Of a stretch of DNA of 64,000 nt, positions 8,939-18,279 are shown piece after piece. The notes beneath the pieces are model-generated. The model did no database searches. It worked only from the letters and a program-made list of their open reading frames with translations, and had not been told where the DNA came from. The DNA lies in contig OX638325.1 of NCBI GenBank assembly GCA_951812795.1, positions 1,424,277 to 1,488,276 on the forward strand. The letters are read 5' to 3'. Source of the DNA: an uncultured Dehalococcoidia bacterium (GTDB lineage Bacteria > Chloroflexota > Dehalococcoidia > Lucifugimonadales > Lucifugimonadaceae). Position numbers and translations under genes: made by a program. The stretch's first letter is position 1. Every line of letters starts with the position of its first letter.

Positions 8939-9417
8939 TTGGTGATCGGTTCCCTATTGGTCTGTTGAATGTGGATTGGTTCAACCTTCAATCGTAAAAC
9001 TGTCGGGTTTGAGTGGTTTGAGTTGGGTGCGCGCGTATGTGCGCCCTCCGGTTAAGCAAGGGGCTTGCGACGCGTTTGTATTTCAAGCGCCTGAACGGTT
9101 GGTGACGAAAGGCGAATGAGTGTCTGAACCGCAGATTGCGCTGATGGGTGATGATTGTGTTTGACGTGCGGGAGAGGGGTGTTGCGGTGAATTTCGAGCG
9201 TCCCCTGCGTGCTCTGCACGCGTCCCCTTCGCTTCGCGAAGGGGTTCAGTGCATAACCTCACTTACGACGGATTCACGGTCAGATCACGTGCGCCTCACC
9301 GTTGCCCGGCCCCTCTGGATTCCGGCTTTCGCCGGAATGACGGAGGTTATGCACAGCACCCAAAGGGGAGGGAGTGTTATTCAGGTTTCTGGATTCGTCG
9401 TACCAGCGGCTGTGGTG
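8939..9417. other. 479-bp gene-free stretch between ogt and argG
   Basis: The part next to argG (8939-9180) shows no recognisable gene and should hold the argG promoter. The part from 9187 to about 9372 is a dispersed composite repeat described separately. Small open frames here are not supported by any conserved motif. Confidence 0.7.
9187..9372. repeat. Composite dispersed repeat, copy 1 (palindromic modules)
   Basis: Two modules lie in order. Module B has the run TCCCCTGCGTGC, then CACGCGTCCCC and the hairpin CCCCTTCGCTTCGCGAAGGGG-like stem at about 9222-9245. Module A is the hairpin ATTCCGGCTTTCGCCGGAAT at 9319-9338, followed by GACGG. Both modules recur in the same order at 35123-35300, and single modules recur at 22887, 45345, 46164 and 52435. 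The layout suggests a non-autonomous, MITE- or REP-like element. Confidence 0.75.
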
Positions 9418-9966
9418 CTAGATTGCGCCTTCCATTTGCAGGAGACGTTGTTTTAGGGGTAGGCCGATGGTGCCGCCGAATCCGTTTAGATGACCGTTGG
9501 TGGCGATTACCCGGTGGCAGGGGATGATAATGGGGATCGGGTTGGTGGCCATTGCTCTGCCGGCGGCACGGGCCGAGTTGGTGTTACCGGATGCTTTTTG
9601 GGCGAGCCAAGCGTAGGTCCGGGTTTGGCCTCGAGGAATTTCGCGGCATGCGGTCCGGGCGCGCGAGGTGTACGGCGTCCAAGCTGTATCGTCAATGGGG
9701 ATGTCAGCTAGTCGGACGTCTTCGCCGTTGCAATAGCGGCTTAGGAGATTTTTCGTTTCGGTCAAGAGTCCGAGTTGGTGATCGGAACTTTGATCGAATA
9801 CTTTGGACGGGTCGAATTTGGTGTCTGTGGGTTCGATGCTTTGGAGGGCGGATTCGGGGGTTGGTTCGGGAAGAGATGTTCGGACAATGCCGCGGTGATT
9901 GGCGGCGATTGCGATCCAGCCGAGGTCGGTTTGGAAGATCTCTGTTGCAATGGAGTTTGGGTTCAT
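9418..9966 (-). CDS. ogt: Methylated-DNA--[protein]-cysteine S-methyltransferase
   Basis: Suicide repair protein that takes the methyl group from O6-methylguanine onto its own Cys. The active-site PCHRVI is present (within IIIPCHRVIATNG), followed by GFGGTIGLPLKQRLL, the normal C-terminal end. The DNA-binding helix RTACREIPRGQTRTYAWLA and the Asn hinge region are visible. At 182 residues it has the usual two-domain length and no AlkA or Ada fusion. Its start overlaps the end of the upstream TgpA-like gene (ATGA), so it is probably the last gene of that operon. Confidence 0.93.
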   Translation of the reverse strand: MNPNSIATEIFQTDLGWIAIAANHRGIVRTSLPEPTPESALQSIEPTDTKFDPSKVFDQSSDHQLGLLTETKNLLSRYCNGEDVRLADIPIDDTAWTPYTSRARTACREIPRGQTRTYAWLAQKASGNTNSARAAGRAMATNPIPIIIPCHRVIATNGHLNGFGGTIGLPLKQRLLQMEGAI

Positions 9967-12900
9967 GATGTAAAACGGTATTGTTCTTCGGGTTCGTCAG
10001 CGGCGTAAGGCGGAGTCATGCCGAACATGCTGAGCAGTCGGTGTCGGAGCATCGCGCGGGCTAGGCTGCGCCATGCGTCGCCTAGGTTGGGGCCCGTGGG
10101 AGAGGATTCGATTTTGGCGGTGTCAATCGGGTCGGCTGGAGACGTGCCTATGTTTTCGGAGTTTTCGACGCTCGGAGTATCGTCGACGGATTCGGATTCG
10201 ATTGGTGCAGGCATTGGTGGGCCGTAGACGGTCTTTTCGAAGGCATCCGTAATCGATCTTGCGTCGCCGTAGCGGCCAGTCATGGCTCCGATCTGGTTGG
10301 CGAACTCGCGCACTGATGCTTGGGAAGGTCTGCGGTATCCGAGGATAGATGCGACGCGGATGAATTGTGTGTAGGCTCGGACGGCTTCGGGTTGGCCTCT
10401 AAGGTTCCAACGCCAAGCGACGAGGATAAGGATGAGGATCGCTATCGTGGCGGCGGCGGATGCGCTGGGGACGATGGGAATGTCGAAGAAGGAATCGTTC
10501 CCGGCGGAGTTGGTGAATTGACCACGGGCTCGCAGTTCTTGTTCGAGGAGGGCGAGGTCGTCAAGGTCTTCCAGGTATTCGAGGTAGTCGGGATCGAACT
10601 CTGCCGAGCTTGGAAGTTCGGGCGGGATGCCGGTGGTCGGCGAGGTCGGAACGAGAATGTTTCGGGGGGCTGCTGGTCTTCCGGGCGTGACTTCGATGTC
10701 GATCCAACCGAAAGGAGGAGCGAAAATCTGGGTCCAACCGTGCCGATTTCGGTCGCGGATGAGAAACTGGCCTTGTTCGGGGATGTATTCACCAATGCTC
10801 CATCCGGCGATCATGCGTGCGGGGACTCCGACATGCCGGAGCATGACGGTGGCCGTAGATCCGAAGTATTGGCTGTAACCCTTACGCTTGGATTGGTCGC
10901 AACTTGGAAAATCTGCAGGACACGGTTCGTGGAGGGTTTTGAATAGGAAATAGTAGACGGCGTCATCGCGCGGTCCGGGGCCTTCGATCTCGAGCGAATA
11001 GACCTGCTGTTGGAGCCATTTCTTGATGGCGATGGTCTTCTCCCACGACGTGACAGCGCCAGCATCGTCGACGATTTCTCTGGCGAGTGCGCCGACCTCG
11101 ATGGGTATGGATTCTGGGAGCTGCAGGTATCGGTCGGTGATCCAACCTGGGTAGTCTTCGGACGATGCGGCAAGTTCCGCATTCTCGGCGGTGGAGATGT
11201 AGGTGGTTACGTTGTATCGTTGGTTTTCTTCAAGGATCTTGTCGAACGTGACGGTATTCTGCTCGGTTGGACCTCGGCGTACGAGCCGCATCGTATCGGC
11301 GTTAGTGCCGTCGGGTTCGGCAAAGACTCGGTAGCTGAAAGATTGCCAGTCGATGCCGGAGCGCCGTAGGTCCATATCTTTGATGTTTTCGGCGGTGATG
11401 CGGAAGCGGGTGGATTCCTGTTGTCGGGTCGATCCGAGGGGATCTAGATCAGGGATAGCCAACGACTTGAGATTTTCGGGGGAGATAACGATTTCAAGCC
11501 TTCTCGGTCCGGCGCCATCGTTCAATTCTGCAGCAATGTTGAGTATCTGGGTTGAGACTCGAATGCCGACCGTTTCTGGCGTTGAGTCGAAACCGTTGAG
11601 CATCTCGTCGAGGGATTCGTCGGAGACGGCAAATGTGATTTCGACGAAATCACCGGCCCTGTTCAGGGCAATGTCTTCGAGAGAGCTGGCGGTGATGGTG
11701 TAGGTGATTTGTTCGTCGACATTGATAACCGGGTCGACGCCGGATTGCATCTGGCGAATAACGGAGTTGACCTCGTCAGCGGTCATGACGGGTTGCGTGT
11801 TTAGGGTGAAGGGCGGCCTATCGTTTGCGCTGTCCGGTGGCGAGTATATTGGCGAGTCCTCGGCGAGTTTCATCAGTCGTTCGCGCAACCTGAAGGCGAA
11901 ATCGCGCAGATCTTCGGGTATAACGGCGAGTGTAGCCGGGCTGCCAGCTAGGGGGATGTCCCAGGTCAGGGGTTCCAAGACTTCGATTTCGGCTTTGTAA
12001 TCGAGTGCGTATACGGCGGCGGCGGGAATCACGAGATCGGTCTTGCCGAGTGGTTCAACGGCGATATCAATTCTGGCGCGGTCGGTGACACCGTTTTCGA
12101 TGGGGTTGACGAGAAGTTTGGTGCCGGAGTTGGCAGGTAGTGCGACGCTGGGTGCGGTGAGCCAACCTTGGGATGTGTATTCCTGATAAACGCGCGCCGG
12201 GTGTAGCTTGGCGTATCGTGAACGTATCCACATCACGGGATCGTCGGTGAGTTGGATGCCGCCTTGGAAGGGCAATATGGAGTTGGGTGAGTAGATGAGA
12301 TCGTCGTCGCCGCTTGGAATCCCGGCTAGGAGTCGTTCGGCAGTATCTCGGAACTGGGTGATGGGATCGAGGAATATCGTGTTCCATCGGTCGCTGAGCG
12401 GTTCTGATCTTGGTAGAGCGAGCGGCAACAATGCAGCGATGATCATGACGACGAAACCGAGGATCAGTCCGTCTCGAGCGGCGATCCACCGTGCTTCACG
12501 AGGAAAGGTGAGGCCGGATTCTCGCCATTGATTGATCCGGCCGACGGCAACGAGATGCGCAAACTGTGCGACGGCGCCGAACATGAATAGATAAAAGGTC
12601 TGTTCGTGTTCTCCGATGCGGTGGCTTAAGTTTGTCAACAGCGCCAGACCGAGCATCAGTGCGGGTATCCACGGGCTGTGAAATCGGAATGTGAGGGCGG
12701 TGACGATGTAGCTAAGTACCCATGCAAATGTCATCATTAGCATCGCGAATGGGATCTGGTCTGCGCTGACACCGCCGTTGATCGCGATATCGATCCAGAT
12801 TCCGAAGCGGTCCCAAGCGTCGACTGATCGAGCGATAGGATTGCCGCCCTCGGCGTTAAGCGAGCCTTGCCAGAAGACGACGACAATTCCGGCGAGGAGG

Positions 12901-13211
12901 AACAGGGCGAATTTCGATGCGAGAACGAGGTTCGATTGGTGGCCGCGGATGCGCGATGCGAAAAATGCGATACCGGCGGCCAGGATCGCGGTTGGTGCGA
13001 TGTTCGGTAAGTCTCCCCAATCTGCTAGCTGGACGGACCATGCGACCATCGTAAGCATCCAAGTCAGGAGGCCGAGTGCGATCCAATCATTGGCGGGTAT
13101 ATCGGCGAGTAAGGCGCGCCGCATCAGGCGTCGACGCAATAAGCGACGCGTTCGTGCTGAACGGTTCGAGCGGCCGAAGATGTTGCCGAGTTCTGCGGTA
13201 GCGGTAGTCAC
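9963..13211 (-). CDS. TgpA-like membrane protein (DUF3488 + transglutaminase-like + DUF4129), Cys replaced by Ser
   Basis: The 1082-residue protein has a cluster of membrane segments in the first ~250 residues, a large extracytoplasmic middle, a transglutaminase-like core around 700-850, one membrane segment near 910-930 and a cytoplasmic tail of the DUF4129 type. The core keeps the fold signature YFGSTATVMLRHVGVPARMIAGW and RNRHGW. However, the catalytic Cys position reads Ser780 (GYSQYF instead of GYC-x-x-F; codon AGC), His824 is kept, and the Asp position is Glu840. The protein is therefore probably not a classical thiol transglutaminase or protease. It sits in the usual moxR-DUF58-tgpA order and overlaps both neighbours by four bases. 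Confidence 0.88.
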   Translation of the reverse strand: MTTATAELGNIFGRSNRSARTRRLLRRRLMRRALLADIPANDWIALGLLTWMLTMVAWSVQLADWGDLPNIAPTAILAAGIAFFASRIRGHQSNLVLASKFALFLLAGIVVVFWQGSLNAEGGNPIARSVDAWDRFGIWIDIAINGGVSADQIPFAMLMMTFAWVLSYIVTALTFRFHSPWIPALMLGLALLTNLSHRIGEHEQTFYLFMFGAVAQFAHLVAVGRINQWRESGLTFPREARWIAARDGLILGFVVMIIAALLPLALPRSEPLSDRWNTIFLDPITQFRDTAERLLAGIPSGDDDLIYSPNSILPFQGGIQLTDDPVMWIRSRYAKLHPARVYQEYTSQGWLTAPSVALPANSGTKLLVNPIENGVTDRARIDIAVEPLGKTDLVIPAAAVYALDYKAEIEVLEPLTWDIPLAGSPATLAVIPEDLRDFAFRLRERLMKLAEDSPIYSPPDSANDRPPFTLNTQPVMTADEVNSVIRQMQSGVDPVINVDEQITYTITASSLEDIALNRAGDFVEITFAVSDESLDEMLNGFDSTPETVGIRVSTQILNIAAELNDGAGPRRLEIVISPENLKSLAIPDLDPLGSTRQQESTRFRITAENIKDMDLRRSGIDWQSFSYRVFAEPDGTNADTMRLVRRGPTEQNTVTFDKILEENQRYNVTTYISTAENAELAASSEDYPGWITDRYLQLPESIPIEVGALAREIVDDAGAVTSWEKTIAIKKWLQQQVYSLEIEGPGPRDDAVYYFLFKTLHEPCPADFPSCDQSKRKGYSQYFGSTATVMLRHVGVPARMIAGWSIGEYIPEQGQFLIRDRNRHGWTQIFAPPFGWIDIEVTPGRPAAPRNILVPTSPTTGIPPELPSSAEFDPDYLEYLEDLDDLALLEQELRARGQFTNSAGNDSFFDIPIVPSASAAATIAILILILVAWRWNLRGQPEAVRAYTQFIRVASILGYRRPSQASVREFANQIGAMTGRYGDARSITDAFEKTVYGPPMPAPIESESVDDTPSVENSENIGTSPADPIDTAKIESSPTGPNLGDAWRSLARAMLRHRLLSMFGMTPPYAADEPEEQYRFTS

Positions 13212-14617
13212 GAAACGTCAGACGGAGGTTTGAAATTGGTTGCGGTTGTTGGGATGGGTTGGGTTTGGACGGTTCCGGGTTGACCAGCGCCGCTGGCGTA
13301 TAGTGCGGATATGCGTGCCGCAGCCGCGTCGGCGTCGGCGGTGGTACCCAATGCGTCGGTGATATCGTCGCCTTTGGATATGCGGTATGTGGTGATGCCG
13401 GCGGTGGAGAGGCGCGGGATGGCCGTTTCGTTTGAATCGCCACCGAAGGACTGTCGATCGAGGACGATGCAGATGACTTGGATTCCACGTCTGCGGAGCA
13501 CGCCAAGGGCATCGATCCAGTCGCCTTCGTCGGCGGCGGTAACGATGACGACGGTTGAGCTGACGAAGAGTTCGCGGTCGAGGACAGCGAGGATTTCCAT
13601 GATTTGAACATTGCCGGTGGGTTTTGATGCGGCGATGTGGCGGAGGATGTTCTCTCGGTGCGAACCGGTATGGTCGGGGGTGGCGAGCAGCGAATTGCTA
13701 CCGTGGGCCACGTATCCGACTTCCGTAAAGACTCGGGTGTACTTGTCGATGATCGAGGCGACGACGGTTGCGCCGTATTCGTCTGTGGAGTCCTCGCCGG
13801 TTCCGGCCTGGGATTCGATGTGCTGATCGAAAATCACCCACATCTCCCCTGCCGAGCCCTGATCGAACTGCTTGACCATGAGTTCGCCGGTCCTGGCGGT
13901 GGTCAACCAGTGGATCCGGCCAATGGGGTCGCCGTCGGCGTATTCGCGGACCGATGCGACGTCGGTCGAGAGTACGTTCATGCGTTGGCGACGGGAATGG
14001 CCATCGGCCAGCAGGACGCGGGAGACCGCGATATCGGGGATGGGTAATACTCGCGGATATACGAGAACCTTGTCGATGCCTTCGAACTGGATGTCGCGAG
14101 GAAAGAGGTTGAATGGGTCGGAAGCTCGGATAACCAAGGGACCGAGATCGTACTCCCCGCGTTGCGTGAGCGCCGCTGCCATCTCGACGCGTTTGAAGGT
14201 GACCATGAGGCCGAAGTTGGTGACCTCGCGGAATTGGACGTTCGGCAGTGTGGTTTTGTCTTCGACCTCAACCCATGCCTTGGGCGCGCCGTTGGAGTTT
14301 TGGATGATGATACGTTCGCTCAGCACGTCACCGACTGAGAATGGTCCGGTCGGACGACTGACGCTAGCCCGCATGTTAAATGCGCCGACTCGTGACCAGA
14401 CCCACGAGATAATAACCAGTATCACTAACAGATAAGCGAGGCGCATCGCGAGGTCGAAACCGGTGGAGACACTGTTTAAGACCATCATGCCGATGAGGAC
14501 GATGATGCCGATCAGCACCCGGTAACTAACCAGGCTGCTCCAGATCGTGCGTAATAAACTGCGACCTTCGACTCGGGTCGCGATACCTCTTCCGATCTTT
14601 GGGAGCGTTCCTTGCAC
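13208..14617 (-). CDS. DUF58 domain protein of the MoxR operon
   Basis: The start is a GTG. Two hydrophobic segments near residues 30-70 place the N-terminus in the membrane. The rest is a beta-rich region followed by the DUF58 signature: VREYADGDPIGRIHWLTTAR, TGELMVKQFDQG and a vWA-like domain beginning MWVIFDQH. DUF58 proteins accompany MoxR ATPases and TgpA-like proteins and are thought to act together in cell-envelope or complex-assembly processes. The stop overlaps the next gene's start by four bases, which supports translational coupling. The C-terminal tail is Pro/Thr-rich. Confidence 0.9.
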   Translation of the reverse strand: MQGTLPKIGRGIATRVEGRSLLRTIWSSLVSYRVLIGIIVLIGMMVLNSVSTGFDLAMRLAYLLVILVIISWVWSRVGAFNMRASVSRPTGPFSVGDVLSERIIIQNSNGAPKAWVEVEDKTTLPNVQFREVTNFGLMVTFKRVEMAAALTQRGEYDLGPLVIRASDPFNLFPRDIQFEGIDKVLVYPRVLPIPDIAVSRVLLADGHSRRQRMNVLSTDVASVREYADGDPIGRIHWLTTARTGELMVKQFDQGSAGEMWVIFDQHIESQAGTGEDSTDEYGATVVASIIDKYTRVFTEVGYVAHGSNSLLATPDHTGSHRENILRHIAASKPTGNVQIMEILAVLDRELFVSSTVVIVTAADEGDWIDALGVLRRRGIQVICIVLDRQSFGGDSNETAIPRLSTAGITTYRISKGDDITDALGTTADADAAAARISALYASGAGQPGTVQTQPIPTTATNFKPPSDVS

Positions 14618-14655
14618 GGTTGGTATTTGCTTCTTATCGGCTCTAGATTTGTGCG

Positions 14656-15666
14656 CTACGCGGTCACTGCGGCAGCTATGCGGCCGCCGGCGGCACCGGG
14701 CACGCTGATTTGATCTAGCGCCTCGTTGACGATTGTGCTCTGGTTGATGCCTCGCATTCGAGCCGACGGCGACAGGAGAACGCGGTGAGACATGACGGGA
14801 ACGGCGATGGCCTTCACGTCGTCGGGTATTACGTAGTCACGGCCCTGCAACATTGCGAATGCCTTCGCGCCCTTCATCAGATTGATGCTGGCGCGTGGCG
14901 AGACGCCGAGCGTTGTATCCGGGTGGCTTCTGGTTGCGTTGGCAATCTCGACGATGTACTGCTTGATGAGCTCGTCGATGTAGATGGAATCGGCGTATTG
15001 CTGAAGAGCGACGACATCTGCGGGGGTGCAACTTGATTGCAACATGTCGATAGGATCGGTCGCTTCCCGGCCATCCATGATCGAGACTTCTTCGCGCGGA
15101 TCTGGATATCCAAGCGAAATGCGCATGAAGAATCGGTCAAGTTGCGCTTCTGGCAGCGGGAAGGTCCCTTCGTATTCGATCGGGTTCTGGGTCGCGATGA
15201 CGGTGAAGGGATTGGGAAGCGGGTGGGTTACGCCTTCTACGGTCACCTGCTGTTCGCCCATCGCCTCGAGCAATGCGGACTGCGTCTTTGGCGTGGCACG
15301 GTTGATTTCGTCCGCCAAAACGACTTGTGCCATTACCGGGCCGGGTCGGTACTCAAACTGGCCGATCTGTTGGTTGTACACCGATGCGCCTGTTACGTCG
15401 CTGGGTAGCAGATCGGGGGTAAACTGCAGTCGTTTGAAATCGCATCCGGTAGTGATGGCGAGGGAGCGCGCCAGCATCGTCTTGCCGACTCCCGGGACGT
15501 CTTCGACGAGAGTGTGGCCGCGACTGAGCAAAGCAACCACGCCGAGTCGAATAGCGTCATCCTTGCCGATGATCACGCGTCCGACGTTAGCGACGATGCG
15601 CTCGATGGTCTCGGCGTGTTCACGGTTGACGGTGGATTCGGCGACGATAGCTGACGATGTAGTCAA
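14656..15666 (-). CDS. MoxR family AAA+ ATPase
   Basis: Walker A is GVGKT (residues 59-63) in LVEDVPGVGKTMLARSLA; Walker B is VVLADEINRA; sensor and arginine-finger regions follow (FTVIATQNPIEYEGTFPLPEAQLDRF). These are the hallmarks of MoxR/RavA-group chaperone-like ATPases. It is the first gene of the four-gene minus-strand set moxR - DUF58 - tgpA-like - ogt. It probably remodels or assembles the products of its two downstream neighbours. Length (336) is normal. Confidence 0.95.
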   Translation of the reverse strand: MTTSSAIVAESTVNREHAETIERIVANVGRVIIGKDDAIRLGVVALLSRGHTLVEDVPGVGKTMLARSLAITTGCDFKRLQFTPDLLPSDVTGASVYNQQIGQFEYRPGPVMAQVVLADEINRATPKTQSALLEAMGEQQVTVEGVTHPLPNPFTVIATQNPIEYEGTFPLPEAQLDRFFMRISLGYPDPREEVSIMDGREATDPIDMLQSSCTPADVVALQQYADSIYIDELIKQYIVEIANATRSHPDTTLGVSPRASINLMKGAKAFAMLQGRDYVIPDDVKAIAVPVMSHRVLLSPSARMRGINQSTIVNEALDQISVPGAAGGRIAAAVTA

Positions 15667-15859
15667 GTTAAGGGTCCTTTCGATGTCCGGAGGGTGCGAT
15701 TACGGGTTTGATGTTGGGTTTTCTATCGGACCCGAGAGTTATCTGTTAGTTCAATCGTAGACTGCGCCAAATATAGCATCAACCCTAAAATCACACCCCG
15801 CGAGGTTGTCTTCTGACAGATTGCGGACACGAACTCAGAGACGCGAAACACAATTCGAC

Positions 15860-17308
15860 ATGACGGAATACGCATCTGGAATCGGATCGGTTTCTAATGT
15901 TGAATATCTTAGGCGCGAGGATAGGCGTCTCTATCTCGGCGACAACCTTGAGGTGATGCGGGGGATGGAGGCTGGGACGGTCGATCTGGTTTATCTGGAT
16001 CCACCATTCAATTCGAATAAAAGCTACAAGATAGTGTTTCGTGGGCCTTCGGTGTTGAAGGCAGAGGCACATCTCCCGGCGTTCGAAGATATTTGGGTTT
16101 GGGATGATGCATCGGAATCGTTGTACGAGGAGACGGTACAGGAGCATCGTGGCACAGGGATCGCCGAGTCGATTTCCGGGTTATTCAAGGTGATTGGACG
16201 AGATCGATTGATGGCGTATCTGGTGAACATGACCCCTCGTCTCGTCGAGGTAAGTCGCCTGCTCAAGCCTTCCGGTAGCGTCTATATGCATTGCGATCCG
16301 ACGGCTAGCCACTATCTGAAGGTGATCATGGATGCCATATTCGGACGTGAAAATTTCCGGAATGAGATTGTTTGGGGGTATCGTGGCGGTGGTGTGCCGC
16401 GGCGTGATTTCGCCCGGAAGCACGATGTGATACTACGTTTCTCCAAGAGCGGGGAGTATCGCTTCAATCCACAGTACACCGAGTATTCGGAGGCTTCGAA
16501 AAACCTCGTAGCGTCGCGAGGCGGTGTGAGCATCGATGCCCGCGAACGCGACCTCGATCGCGGTGCACATATGCCCGATTGGTGGACGGACATCAACTCG
16601 TTGCAGACTTGGTCTCCGGAGCGAACCGGATATCCGACGCAAAAACCTCTGCGATTGCTTGAGCGCATAATCCGGTCTTCAAGCAACGAAGGCGATTTGG
16701 TTCTGGACCCTTTCTGCGGTTGCGGAACGACGATGGTCGCAGCGGAACGACTTCAGCGGTCTTGGGTTGGTATCGACGTCGAGCCGATGGCGTTGAGCGT
16801 TTTGCGCGATCGTTTCCGTCGGGGCGAATTGAACGATGATTTTCAGGTCAAAGGGCTGTTGTCGACAAAACCCACCGATGTCGCCGCTTGGCGTGAGTTT
16901 GCAGATAGCGATCCGTTGAGATTCGAACGCGCGGTGATCAGTCAGATTCCGAACTGCGTCCCGTGGCGCAACCTACACGACATCGGCGAAGGGATCGACG
17001 GCATCGTTTCGTTTACGGGCGCTCTTAGCGGGTCTTACCACGTGATCGTCAAGGTTGTGGGTGAATTTACGATTGACAAGTCGATATTAGCCGTCTTAAA
17101 ACGGATATTGGATCAGAGAAGCGAGGATGGCGTGGTAGCGGGAGTGCTAATTGCGCCGGGCTACGTTAACGGAGAGATTTTGCGCGAAGCCGAAGAATTC
17201 GGAATGGTTGAGATCGAGGATCGAGTCCTGCCGCGACTGAGTGTTTTGTCGCTGGACGAGCTGTTCCGACGTATCGAGAAGAATTCGGCTCTGTTTCCGT
17301 TGGAATGA
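15860..17308 (+). CDS. DNA methyltransferase with Mrr-like C-terminal domain
   Basis: Residues up to ~310 form a beta-class amino-methyltransferase: catalytic motif DPPFNSNKSY, later DPFCGCGTTMVAAERLQRSWVGID for AdoMet binding. The last ~170 residues (GIDGIVSFTGALSGSYHVIVKVVGEFT..., VAGVLIAPGYVNGEILREA) resemble the Mrr-like module fused to many such enzymes, where the core is normally GIDG and a VK-G motif. Here that module keeps GIDG and IVKVVG, so whether it can cut is uncertain. The ATG at 15860 is taken as start; an in-frame TTG at 15806 would add 18 residues. No separate nuclease gene is adjacent. Confidence 0.85.
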   Translation: MTEYASGIGSVSNVEYLRREDRRLYLGDNLEVMRGMEAGTVDLVYLDPPFNSNKSYKIVFRGPSVLKAEAHLPAFEDIWVWDDASESLYEETVQEHRGTGIAESISGLFKVIGRDRLMAYLVNMTPRLVEVSRLLKPSGSVYMHCDPTASHYLKVIMDAIFGRENFRNEIVWGYRGGGVPRRDFARKHDVILRFSKSGEYRFNPQYTEYSEASKNLVASRGGVSIDARERDLDRGAHMPDWWTDINSLQTWSPERTGYPTQKPLRLLERIIRSSSNEGDLVLDPFCGCGTTMVAAERLQRSWVGIDVEPMALSVLRDRFRRGELNDDFQVKGLLSTKPTDVAAWREFADSDPLRFERAVISQIPNCVPWRNLHDIGEGIDGIVSFTGALSGSYHVIVKVVGEFTIDKSILAVLKRILDQRSEDGVVAGVLIAPGYVNGEILREAEEFGMVEIEDRVLPRLSVLSLDELFRRIEKNSALFPLE

Positions 17309-17316
17309 GTGGTGGG

Positions 17317-18261
17317 TTAACGCGGTGCGGCGGAATTGCCTAGGAGTTGTTTGAGTAGTTCCATGTGTTCGTCGGGAAGGGTTGGGTTTTCGAAGGCGGC
17401 GACGTTTTCTTCTAGGTGTTTGATGTTGGATGTTCCGGTGATGACGGTTGAGATTCCGGGATGATCGGCGGCGAATTTGTAGCCGGCAGCGATGATGGAG
17501 GGGGCGTCTTGGGTGATCAGCCAATCTAAGCCGTTGCGGAGTTTTGGATGGTCGACGTCGATATCGCCTTCTTCGCGCCAGTTTTGTAGGAGTTGCTCGT
17601 ATTCGTGCTGTCTGGTGAGGGTGAAGCGGACCGGTGCCATGTTTAGGATGGCGACGCCGTGTTTCTGAGCGAACGGGAGGATTTCTTTGGCGGCGTATTG
17701 GTTGAGGATGCCGTATTTGAGCATGATTGTGTCCCAGACGTCAGGATGCTCTTCGAGAGCGGTTTGCGGCACGGTGTGTTTCGAGTCATCGGTCATCATC
17801 TCGGAGAAGCCGATAAGTCGGACTTTGCCTTGCTCTTTGAGGTTCTGCAGGGCCGGTACGTAACGCTCGGTGAGTTCGAAGTAGTTCTCCGGGCGGATGC
17901 CGTGGATCTGCATGATGTCGATGACGTCGGTGCTGAAGCGGCGCAAGCTTCGCTCTACGGACGAGACGACTGAATCGGTGTCGGGCAAGTTGCCGTCGGG
18001 CGTCTTCCAGGTCCACTTTGTGGCGATGAGGAAGGAGTCGCGCGGGACGCCGTTTAGAGCTTGCCCGAGTTGTTCCTCGCTGTCGCCATAGTTGGCCGCG
18101 GTGTCGAACATGTTGATACCGAGGTCTAGAACTCGGTCAATGAGGTCGCGGCGCTGACTCGCGTTTAGGCCGGCCGCTTTGCCGAACTGGCTAGGTCCGC
18201 CTCCACCGTAGGAGGCGATGGAGACGGGGATGCCTGATTTTCCGAGGGTGCGGTAGAGCAT
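17317..18261 (-). CDS. Aldo/keto reductase
   Basis: A 314-residue NAD(P)H-dependent TIM-barrel reductase. The catalytic tetrad is visible: Asp and Tyr in FDTAANYGDSEEQLG, Lys in LIATKW and His in IMQIHG. The opening YRTLGKSGIPVS is typical of the family. The substrate is not predictable. It sits 18 bp downstream of the alcohol dehydrogenase gene on the same strand, so the two are probably co-transcribed. Confidence 0.93.
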   Translation of the reverse strand: MLYRTLGKSGIPVSIASYGGGGPSQFGKAAGLNASQRRDLIDRVLDLGINMFDTAANYGDSEEQLGQALNGVPRDSFLIATKWTWKTPDGNLPDTDSVVSSVERSLRRFSTDVIDIMQIHGIRPENYFELTERYVPALQNLKEQGKVRLIGFSEMMTDDSKHTVPQTALEEHPDVWDTIMLKYGILNQYAAKEILPFAQKHGVAILNMAPVRFTLTRQHEYEQLLQNWREEGDIDVDHPKLRNGLDWLITQDAPSIIAAGYKFAADHPGISTVITGTSNIKHLEENVAAFENPTLPDEHMELLKQLLGNSAAPR

Positions 18262-18279
18262 GCAGAAACGTCGGATTCC

